Shown: positions 11,345 to 21,123 of the stretch, in pieces
Layout: every line of letters starts with the position of its first letter
How positions within the stretch are numbered: the first letter of the stretch is position 1
Translations under genes and position numbers: made by a program
Notes under the pieces: model-generated
What the model was told of the DNA's origin: nothing
What the model saw: the letters and a program-made list of their open reading frames with translations, nothing else
The model's database searches: none
Assembly (NCBI GenBank): GCA_902728285.1
Contig: CACVBU010000749.1
Span: 210,352 to 274,351 of the forward strand
DNA: 64,000 nucleotides
Source: Clytia hemisphaerica
Taxonomy: Eukaryota > Cnidaria > Hydrozoa > Leptothecata > Clytiidae
Direction: 5' to 3'

Positions 11345-12900
11345 TTAGCCCTACAGTAATTTTTGCTAAGAGTGGCCTCTCATTTGAGACAAAATTCTTT
11401 CAAATCCTAACAAATGTGTCAAGGGAGTGATTTACAGTCCTACTTAGAGTGACATCCGTGCCTTGTCTTACACGTTTTTTATAAGAACAATTTCATGAGA
11501 ATACGAGGCTGAAATTTGGCCAAAACCTAAGAACAAATTAAGAAGAATCTGAACCTCAGATTCCAGAAATTACTGAGAAGTACATGTTTCCATTTTAATT
11601 AATATTGACATTTAAGGCTGAAAAACTCATAAATTTAAGAGCAGCCCAGCCAGAATCATATGACTTACTGGCTTTTCCTATAAAAAGCGTATATATCTGA
11701 AGATACTGCTCTTCATATGTTATTTTACTAATGTGCACGTTTAGCAACATAACTGTTCGAATACTTTGAGTAGAGTAATATTTTTAACCTATGAAGAGTT
11801 AGATTCATTTAACTCTCCAGGGATAAGAAAAAGACAAATTGACATTTCAAAATGAGTAATCAGATCAAAATAACTCCGGAAAAGTCTTTTTGATGACAAT
11901 AAAACAATAGAGAGACCGTAAGATAAGAATGCTATCGTTAAGCAAAACTAAAATACTGAAAAACGCGCAAAATTATGAGATATTTACCCAACTTCCTTAA
12001 GCTTTAGGCTTCCTCCAGTGGCAATAAACCCAGGGCGGCCACGCTTATTTTAGAGTAAAAATCCAGCTTTTTTGGTCAAAAGCACCCTTTTTCCAGGTAT
12101 TTTCAGCTGGAAAATATACCTTTTTCCAGCTATAAGCGAGTGCAAATGTTTTTTCTCTATATTTTCAAGATATTTCGTCCCAATTGATCATACAGATCTA
12201 AAGATAAAAAATGACAAAAGAACCTCTAATGCTCTAAACTGTAACAAAATATATTGTATGTTCTATAAGCTCTACAATCAAATATCGTACCAAAATAGTG
12301 AAGGCGTTATTATATTTAAGAAGAATACAAACAAGAGCAACAATAAAACGAATTTTAGATAATTACCATTATTACCATTAATGGTAAAAATCCATAATAG
12401 AACCCCTCATAAACAATTTTCTTTCAAATTAAAACGGAAAGAACAAAAGGAAACGCGTTATATTATGATATGAAAAATTCTAAAATAAAGTTGGATGCAA
12501 GCTATTCCATGAAAGTTACTGAATAAGCTTTCTTCTTTTCTCTTTCAGCACTTTAAGCTCGTTGTTTAGAATGTCTAATTCATATTGTGTGTCCTCGCTC
12601 TTTCTTTTCAAAGCATTCCCTTTCTTTACTAGGCCAATGTCATCTTTTTCTTCTGCTTTTTTCATGCATTTTGTCAAGCATGTCAATCGTTCGTTCCAAT
12701 AATTTGCATTTGCTTGAAAGTTTTTCAATGTCTGTAGACATTTGATTTGCTCGAATTTCTTTTTCTCTAGTAACCGTACACTAATTAGTAATTAGTACAC
12801 TTTTGATATAACAAATTTTCTTTGTTTTTGTGCCTTGTTTTTCACTCTAAATTTAATTAAGCTACTTTGATATTTTTGATTTTCTTTATTTTTTATTCTT
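11345..12900. other. No firm gene; AT-rich with one coiled-coil-like ORF
   Basis: Mostly unremarkable AT-rich DNA. At about 11467 there is a solo copy of a MITE end (TACACGTTTTTTATAAGAA). A 70-residue minus-strand ORF at 12516-12728 has a Lys/Glu-rich helical, coiled-coil-like character (LNNELKVLKEKRRKLIQ) and could be the end of a transposon accessory protein. I cannot support it as a gene. Confidence 0.3.
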
Positions 12901-12907
12901 TATTCAG

Positions 12908-15720
12908 GTGAACACCACAATTTCAATTCAACGGTTATTGTAATAGATGAGGTAATTAAGAAAATAGATATTAACTGTTTTTGTGGGCGAATGTAGTGTC
13001 CTCCCCCACTTTCTGCAGGTTTTTGAAAATTTCAAAAAGGGGAGGGGGATTCTGTGTTTCTGAATTTAATTATCTTTGCTTTTTTTTCTGATATTTCTGA
13101 TTATTTCATTTGAAAACTTTATCGAGTCATAACATAAATTTTTACGCTCGTTTCATTAACTTTAATTGAGAGGATTGACCAAAAAGCGATTTTTAGTGAG
13201 ATTTTCAGTGGGGGCTAGGCTGAAAGGGGTCATTTCAACTAACTATTTCTCTCAGGAAACCGATAATTATGTACAATTCTTGTTATTGAATCTACTAGAC
13301 CCACAAATATCAAGTGTAACAAGTGTCATCGGCTCTTGGGTTTATCGTGGGATAGTGGGTGATAGTGAGTCTATATTTATACGTAAGGTCGTTGGTTGAA
13401 AAACCCTTCAAAATTATTTCACCCACGAACCCACGTAAAATATTAACCCACGATTTATTTAAAATAGAAAATAGATATTAAATATTGTTTTAAATTGACA
13501 CACTTTTTTCAAGATGAGCTCATCAGTTTTTTTCTGAATTTTGGTATAAATATGAAAAATGGTAAACCCTGGAATCTGACGGAGCCCGATTTTTTAGGGC
13601 TAATTTTGGCCCAAATTCCATTATAAGTATCATAATAAATTTAAGGGTTAAATTTTCTTTTTCAATGTCCAGTGTGTTATTTTGAATATCCATTATTCCT
13701 TGTTCATTAAAATAACCAGGTTGTTTAATATGTGCTTTTACTTTTTCTAGACTTTAGTGAAAATTGATGATGCCAACCAAATTGACCAAAATGGTTCAAG
13801 ATTTGATCGGTACTGTGGAAGAGATTTTAAATCAGAAGGTATTCATGATTTTTTTCTAATCTTCAAATGTTCAAATCCTATATGTCCTTTGAAAATTGTG
13901 CATCCTCTTTGAAAACGAGACCTTCTTCAGCTTATTTTTGATTCGCAGTAGAAACCGAAAAGTTGACGAGTTAAAGAAAGCCAGGGGACAACTAACCTGG
14001 ACGACTGATGGGGACGTGCCCTTGTGGTGATCGAAAATCAACCATGTGAGATCAACATTTTTGAGAAATCTTCGAAAAGCTTGATATTTGGATCCTGCGA
14101 GCCGAAGCCGAAAACTTTTTCAAATATCGAACTTTTCAGAGATAAAGATGACAAAAAACCAACCAACCATGTCAGAGCAATTTTTTAACCTTTTGAAATT
14201 TTGGAGTCTTGTCAGAACTCTTGTCGAATTTCAGTCAATATTAAAAAACAATGGAATATGACATGAAAACATGAAAAAAATAGATCATGAAAAATAATTT
14301 CTTAATTTTCTGCATTTTTGCGTTCTTTTCCCCGGGACTTTCCGCTGGTCATGGTCCCTTTTTAGCCTCTAAAGATACCTGACAGGGTCGCAAAAACTAG
14401 GGTGAAAATTAGAAAGTTTCTTAATTTTTAGTCTACTTTCAGACATTTTTGCCTCTTTTTGAGGTGAAAATTGGAAAAATTTTAAATTCCACTATCAGAC
14501 AGGCTCTATTTTCGTCTTTCAGGGTCCAAGTTTTACCTTACCTTTAAATTTTAATTTATATCTGACAAAGTCCACTTTTTCAAACCCCAGTGATACGTCC
14601 CGGTCAGTCGTCAAGGTTAGTGCTCCCGGGTCTTTTACGAAGGAAATAACAATGTCACTCATTTGCATTAAGTAGCATGAATTTCTGTTTTCAGACATTT
14701 TTCTTTTCACAAATGGAATGGAAAAAAGCTCCGTAACGTTTGGCTTAGATTGATAAATATTGTACCTTCCATTTTAGGGAGATCAAATATTCAGAATGGT
14801 GCCCCTATGGCTTTTTGTTGAAATTTCCGAGACCCCTGGACTTTTTGGCTAGTTTACACAACCCTTAGGATTTTTACTATTTTTCAAATTATAACCCCTG
14901 AACTTTATACTTTTATGATTAGAATTACGATACTTTAATCGGAGAAATTTTAGGGAGAGAAATTTTAGTGCTAATTGGCGAATCAGAAAAGTATATAAAA
15001 TACAACTTGTTCTAAATTTTCTATTGAAATCTAAGCCTCAGGATTCGGTTAATATAGTCGTACAACTTTGAAACACTATTCGTAAACTATTCGTAAACCA
15101 TAGCAGAAGAGAATTTGTGACAGAGAGAATTTTTTTAAACATTTTAATTTTAATTATGCTTTTAATTTTTGTAGGTGTCATGTTATCGAATGTCTCTATT
15201 CAAAGAAGGCAAACAAGGTTTGTAAATCTATTCATTCATTCATTCTTTCTTTCATTTCATACAATATAACTAAACAGATGCTTTGGTAAAGATCTTGTTT
15301 AGATACAGTCTCATGTGGACTTCCTCGAACTTGCCAGATGTAATTTTGATTCCTATGAACTTTTTTCCCTTTGTCCGCTTCATCTTTCCAGAGCTTTATT
15401 AGGTGGTCTTTCTGATCAGTACAGATCATCTGATTTTGAAACGCTATATATTTTTTGGGAATTAAAAAGAATGTTATTGCACAATGAAAAATCATGCCTT
15501 ATATTTTTCTACTAAATGCCGATCTGAAGTTTTATTGATGATGTCATGAGTCTTTCCAAGTGAAACCAAGTAAACTTTTAATTTCAGAACCAGTTGTGGA
15601 AAAAGGTCTGGAGTAGTTATACAAATTGACAATTTTTGCATCTTAGATCAAATAGATCCTATTAACAGCTTTGAGCAGACCAGTGGCAATAGGTACAATA
15701 CTGTCAAATTTTCCGTTTGA
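12908..15720 (+). CDS. Possible multi-exon gene, 3' part, CUB-like stretch (unrecognised)
   Basis: Five candidate exons, each flanked by AG and GT and mutually consistent in phase: 12908-12951, 13752-13839, 15175-15217, 15588-15605 (18 bases) and 15669-15720, ending in TGA. They read EHHNFNSTVIVIDE, then TLVKIDDANQIDQNGSRFDR, then YCGRDFKSEG, then VMLSNVSIQRRQT, then TSCGKSFEQTSGNRYNTVKF and a final SV. The RYCG...S/N-rich pattern recalls the second half of an extracellular CUB domain. Upstream exons would have to lie left of 12908 and were not found. Short exons can agree in phase by chance, so this is a low-confidence model. It could be a fragment of a secreted or membrane protein gene, or nothing. 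Confidence 0.3.
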
Positions 15721-15724
15721 TTGA

Positions 15725-16635
15725 GAATATGGATATCAATTTCGATTCCAAAAAGGTATACTATTTTTTTAGTAATTAAGCAATCACAAGATATACACAA
15801 ATCACCAATCACTTTCGATTTTGTTTTCTGAAAGGATTAGTCTGAGTTTTCGCCCCGACTTCCGGGGGTTATGAGCTGGGGCTAGACAAAAACATCCAAA
15901 ATTGAGAAGGTTTTTTGAGGAATTTATTTTGGACTAGACAAGCACCTCATTTAACCTTACGTGTCTAACTAAAAAGAAAATTAACTATCAAAAGTATCTT
16001 CGGCAAAATCATAGACATGCCGAGTCAAGGATGGGTGTTGTGTTTGTACCAACCTTAAAAGTTAAATTCTTTAGCCGTCTATCTAAGGGTGAAAAAATGG
16101 CAAAAATTTCAAAAAGCCAGAAAAAGTCTTTATAAAGGATTTATGTCTTAGAAGGTTCTCGAAAATCGAAGGTTGCCGAAAATCCCATCAATGATCACGG
16201 ATTGCATTTTCGGTCTCAGGGTTTACGCTCAGGGTTCATCTCAGGGCTTGCGTAACCCTTTTAACTTTAAAATAATTTTCGCACCCTACCTTATTTTGTT
16301 TTTTTGTTTTTTGTTTTCCGATTTATTTAGAGTTGGTCCTTAGTAATTAAATCTAAAAAACCTAATTCTAATTCATACCAACTGTATAGAAGAATTTTAA
16401 CTAAAGAATATATAAAATTTTTGTACATACATATTTTTAGAAAAATAAATGCATTAGTTTGGTACTTCTCCCAGAGGTTGCTTGCAAAATTCGTATATTT
16501 CAAATTATTCTCACAAAACGATTAACAATTATGATGACGAAAGATTCTTGAGCTTTAAGACAACTCCACGAAGAACCACTCGAGGAAACTAGAAAGAACA
16601 GTAAGATTGCAATAGTTATTTAAGATCATGAATTT
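15725..16635. other. No gene seen
   Basis: AT-rich intergenic DNA. Nothing coding or structured recognised. Confidence 0.5.
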
Positions 16636-18725
16636 TTGCGGAACGTGCGTTTGAGCGCGCACAGCGCGGTTACACGCGCAATCTGCATCCTTTGGCAAGA
16701 TCTGCGTACGCGGGACGTAAATTTGTATATGTTCGAGAAATGGTACCGATTTGGCTCACGAAAAAACACCGAGCAAAGTAGACTTTTCTTTATTTTATAA
16801 AATAAAAGTGTCTTTAAAATTATATCAAGTTTGACTATCCAATCAAGTGCGAGATGTTTGTTTCTGTGTCGTTGCTGTTACTTTCACTTTTGCACACTTG
16901 CGAAACGAAGATGGCGATTTTTGTCAAGGCAGGATCCTACTGATTTTTTAAGCTGGAAGGCATCTTTTGCTTGTAAAATGACGTTGCTGCTGTTCACATT
17001 TATTAGAAATTTTACTCGAGTATCATTCTTGAGGTTTTTTACCGCTTCCTCTGGGAGAGGAGAGCTGTCCTACCATCCACTTGCTAATGTGACAATTGTC
17101 TGACAGATGGTTGTTTACCTTGTGGCATCCATACTGCATGGCACATTTTGTGACAATTGATTGGAGTTACCATTCCCATTACATCAATTGATCTCATCGA
17201 AAACTATTTTAATGGCTTGAGATCAAACCGAATATCTGCAACAGTCAAGTCAGATTTAAAACAACATTTGGATTTCGAAATATTTTAACATTTAGACTTT
17301 ATAATTTTACTGAAAATGTTATGTCATGGTTAAACTTTACATTCAGCCGAACAATGCTTTTTGTTGTCAATACACGGTTCAACGTATTTGAGTAAACGCT
17401 TTTACGAAAAAGACCATACGCCTTCGAATATTGGGTGGTTGTGGTCAGTAACATTTGTTGAGGAGGTATGCTGCGAAGAACAGACACATTTTTTTATATC
17501 GGAATTTTTTGATTTTTCTAAAAAAGTGATGCATTGTGGGATTGTTTCGAGTGCATTACAAATAATATCTATTAGAAACTCTTCGAGGGAATTCTATTGT
17601 AATACATATTGCTTTTTTAGAAAACTCTGATAAGGTCTATTATTCAACACGACATAAAAAAGACTTTGTTGTAGTTTGAGATCAAGCAAACGCAAACATT
17701 ACCAGATTCCCATCAAGATTCAATATTAATATTATGTAGCTACGTATAATATAATGCAACACAAGAAGGGGGACAAATTGTGAATGTTTTGGAGGTACAT
17801 GGAATGTTTTGTGTGTGACATGTGATGCTTAATGACATTAACTTTTACATGTTAAGACAGTAATCAGAAAATACACTTCCATTTTATTTTTAATCTTATT
17901 AAGTCAGTAGTAGAAAATTTCAAATTCATTGCTGCTGGTGGTCATTACTTGTTACTATTCAGTTCAAATACTTTAAATAATTTCCAAATTAAATAAGCTC
18001 TTTCACAGTATTTTCCTCAAAATTCTTAAACATGTTACTGGCAAAATGAAATGCATGGAGAGTTTCGTGATCGCTGCCTTATATAATATTGGAATGTTTT
18101 AAGGGGTCTGAAGTCAGTGCATGATTTGCTTTTTTGATTGCATGAATGTATGAAAACTAGTAGTGAATTATAAATTAGTGATATTTTTGTAAAAATGGAT
18201 TTTATTCCTTATCCTAAACTATCAAAAAGTCCTGACGGGTCTTTTTCACAGGATACGTTTGTTGAAAAATTCTAGAAGGATCTTTTAAAACTCATCAAAT
18301 TATTTTAAGTTTAAAAGCCCTGTATGAAATAATATGTGTTACCCTTTTAAAGACCACTGTTGTAATACCCATATGTTATTAAGTCCGTATGTCACTCTTT
18401 ACAGTTTCAGTTTTTTATTTTTTTTATTTTAGCTTGTGAAAAGTTGTATTGAGCAGATGTCTTTATACTTTTTCCAGGAAGATTTTTTGAAACTACTACA
18501 AAAGTATTACAAAATCGAGTACAAATTACTTTTTTATCCGTCTTTAATTTTTCCAACATCCTCTTCTTTGACATTATTGTTATGACTCACTGGTAATAAA
18601 TTCTTGGTGAAATGTAAAGGTCTTATTAGTTTGTTTTTGAAATTCTGTATTAATAACGGAGTCGTCGATTTCTTATACATTTTGAAATTTCTTCGCTTTG
18701 CAAAAACAGATCGCTCGTTCCGCAA
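16636..18725. mobile_element. Non-autonomous DNA element, copy 2 of 2
   Basis: Direct copy of 8010-9984. The ends are better preserved: TTGCGGAACGTGCG at 16636 and, on the complement of the right end, TTGCGGAACGAGCG. This gives an imperfect inverted repeat of about 14 bases. Internal differences include a GC-rich insertion (GCGCGCACAGCGCGG) near the left end and a block at 17860-17910 absent from copy 1. No coding capacity. Confidence 0.65.
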
Positions 18726-19530
18726 GCCTTTTTATGTTGATTTTCCTAGGAATCAGAAGAAGAAGAAGTAGGTGCTGAAGAAAATGACTTTTTTAACTTC
18801 TCAAACTCGGTATTAAATTTAATCGGGCGTGTCCCCCTGCTTATTTTTTTTGGTAAACGATTTAGTTTAGACTTGAGTTTCGTTATTTTCTTAAGGAAAG
18901 GTTAAGGGAGGTTAAGTATCGAAGATAAACCAACGCCACGAACAGGACTTTTCTCCAGGGGCGGATACAGGCTATGTGAAAGTTGTGAATTCACAAGGTC
19001 AAACTGACAGCAAAAATAAAAATATCATATCATGTAATTCTATCTGTCACAGACATGTTTTTATCAGTGTTTCTTTTTTTCTAAGAAAACTCCTCTTTTC
19101 TTCTCTCTTCTCTCAGCGGTTTCGTTTCTTCTATTTACATTTTGATCTACGTCACAGTAAACAAAAAATCCCCTTCGCTTCAGTAGAAAAAAACACTCCG
19201 TCTTACAGACAACAATTTGCAGATGTTTGAAGAGAAGAGAAAAATATAAATTAATGAGAAGGAGAGTTACTTTATGTGTATTAACATCATTTTTCATACT
19301 TTTGCACGAAGTTTCAGTTCATTTCAGCTTGTGAACAAGATTTTCACAAAGCAACAAATATTTTCGTGATTTCATGTGATGTGTTCTCGCTTGTTCAAAC
19401 AAAGAAGCTTTATCTTTAATAACACCAAACAAAACTAAGCAAGCAAAATGTGCGCGACAATTCTTTAAAGTTATTATGAAAGTTTTTACATAGTGAAAGA
19501 TTGTTGTGAAAATGGTGTTATAGCGTGAGT

Positions 19531-19805
19531 ATGGATGCGAAGAAAAAGCAACAACGAGTGATACCAAACGATGTCAACTTAAAATCTGATCTTCATCGAT
19601 TGTGAGTTATTCTCCAAAGTGAAAATGTTTCAAACTCCGCTACAAAAAGGCTTAAAGATCGTTACGAATTAATATTAAAGAAGGCGATACAACAGAAGAA
19701 ACAAAGTGGTACTTTATTACTTGATGAAAATGCGTCCAATGTTATCAGACACGAAAAATTGGAAGATTATTGCAAGAACTCTTCTGGAATATGCAAACCA
19801 GTAAA
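19531..19805 (+). pseudogene. Candidate first exon of the hAT transposon gene, with in-frame TGA
   Basis: An ATG at 19531 opens a frame (MDAKKKQQRVIPNDVNLKSD) that hits TGA at 19603-19605. It then continues in the same frame with coding-like residues (RYELILKKAIQQKKQSG) to a GTAAGT donor at 19806. The exon ends with two bases of a codon. The candidate acceptor TTTTTTAG before 20754 supplies the missing base, so the phase joins into the OTU frame. Either the stop is a decay mutation, or translation starts downstream of it. Confidence 0.4.
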
Positions 19806-19903
19806 GTAAGTAGCCTCTTGTTGTTGTTTGAAGGTTTTCAAAAAGAAAACCTCTTATTAGGAACCCGGACCAACCTTAAATTTGTGCCCGATTTGCGCAA
19901 TCG

Positions 19904-20262
19904 CCCGGGGGGGGGGGGTACTAGGGTTGGTGAATGAGGGGTATGTGCGGACGGGACCTCCGAAAACCGACCCTTAGTGAGACCAAATTTTAGTGAAAAA
20001 GTGACCCTTAGAGAGACTTTTTCGAAAAATTTTGTCTGATTCTCAAAAATTTCCTACCCTTAGTGAGACTTTTTTGTAATTTTTTCTCTCAAAATCAATT
20101 TTTTTTTCTAAAAATCGTGATTTTTCCCACCCTTAGAGAGACTACTTTGAAATTTCCTGATTTTTGTAACCCTTAGAGAGACTTTAAAAGGTGAAAAACC
20201 CGACCCTTACCGTCCGCACATACCCAGCACCTATTTTTGCCTAAGTACTCCCCCCCCCCGGG
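19904..20262. mobile_element. MITE with G-run terminal inverted repeats, nested in the hAT element
   Basis: 359 bp bounded by CCCGGGGGGGGGG on the left and its complement on the right. It is flanked by the 8-bp direct duplication CGCAATCG at 19896-19903 and 20263-20270. The inside carries repeated 'CCCTTAGWGAGAC' units. The 8-bp duplication is the hAT signature, so it is probably a hAT-mobilised non-autonomous element. It lies in the candidate intron of the host transposon. A related, incomplete end is at about 41058. Confidence 0.75.
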
Positions 20263-20571
20263 CGCAATCGCTAATCATTGCTCCGGTCATCGCTGTTAAG
20301 GTTGCAATTTTTAATGAAATGGCTGATTACAATTAGCCTAGAGATTTATCACACCCTTATAGGGGCCTTATATCATGAAATATCGAAGAGGTGCTTACAA
20401 TCTAAACTGCAACCATACCCCTGTCTCAGTGAACCGGAGACTGAGAGAATCTTTCAGCCAGTGAGGATAACATGAAGTAAGAAAATGTCAATATGGGGAT
20501 GAAAAGTCTAATGCTCCTAATGGATAGGATTTCGAATTTTATTATTTAAAGCTAAAGAAATCCATTAAGCT

Positions 20572-21123
20572 ATGGGTGGCAGGGATGGCCGAAATTTCAG
20601 TCTCCTTTCGAGTGATGGAGTTTATCTCTCACCAGGGACAACAGTTTTTTCAGTGATACAGGGGTGTTTTTTGCCTGAACTCTACACAGAGATTGATTAT
20701 GGACGCAATAACGAGTTAGAATTATTTCAAACAAAATATTTCTCATTTTTTAGGACTACCGCTGATGGAAATTGCCTTTTCAATGCTGTTTCCAAGAAAC
20801 TGTGTGGCGATGAAAAACTTCACCTTGTCCTACGTTTGCTCACAAGCATTGAGCTGTATATGAATTGGCGAAAGTATTTCAAAGAAACTCGTTCGTTAGC
20901 GTTGACATACAAATCATCTTTCAAACATGAATTCGACCTCATACAGTTATTTTTCAACTTCACATCTTCCGACAAATGTACAAATATCGCCGAGATGACA
21001 AAGATATTTCGAAACGAAGCGACCCATATTTCCAAGCCATGTACGTTTTCGTCAATGTCTGCCGTATACTCCAAGAAACAGCCGTGTTTTCCCAGTGTTT
21101 ACCAGGGTCGTCAAACTTCCTGA
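20572..21123 (+). pseudogene. OTU-like cysteine protease domain, N-terminal part
   Basis: OTU domains are papain-fold deubiquitinases. The frame contains the signature FRTTADGNCLFNAVS with the catalytic Cys at 20773-20775 and the preceding Asp at 20764-20766. A helix-rich stretch follows to SMSAVYSKKQPCFPSVYQ. The expected catalytic His (PNHFVL) is not in this frame but in the next ORF, at 21197-21199, in the +1 frame. The domain therefore spans a frame change between about 21095 and 21110. The part before 20754 may be intron rather than coding, because an acceptor (TTTTTTAG) sits there. The shift could be decay, a sequencing indel, or real recoding. Confidence 0.65.

Noticed and set aside
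12516-12728. 70-residue coiled-coil-like minus ORF as a gene
   Set aside because: Too short and without start context or neighbours; noted only as a possible fragment.
15232-15515. Two opposing ORFs around 15.3 kb
   Set aside because: Mutually overlapping, no motif, and they lie between the candidate exons of the plus-strand model.
18976-19297. Opposing ORFs near the left end of the hAT element
   Set aside because: Low-complexity Phe/Lys-rich translation, overlapping on both strands, no motif.
19603-19605. Selenocysteine reading of the in-frame TGA
   Set aside because: No SECIS-like structure recognised and no reason for Sec in this protein; decay is simpler.
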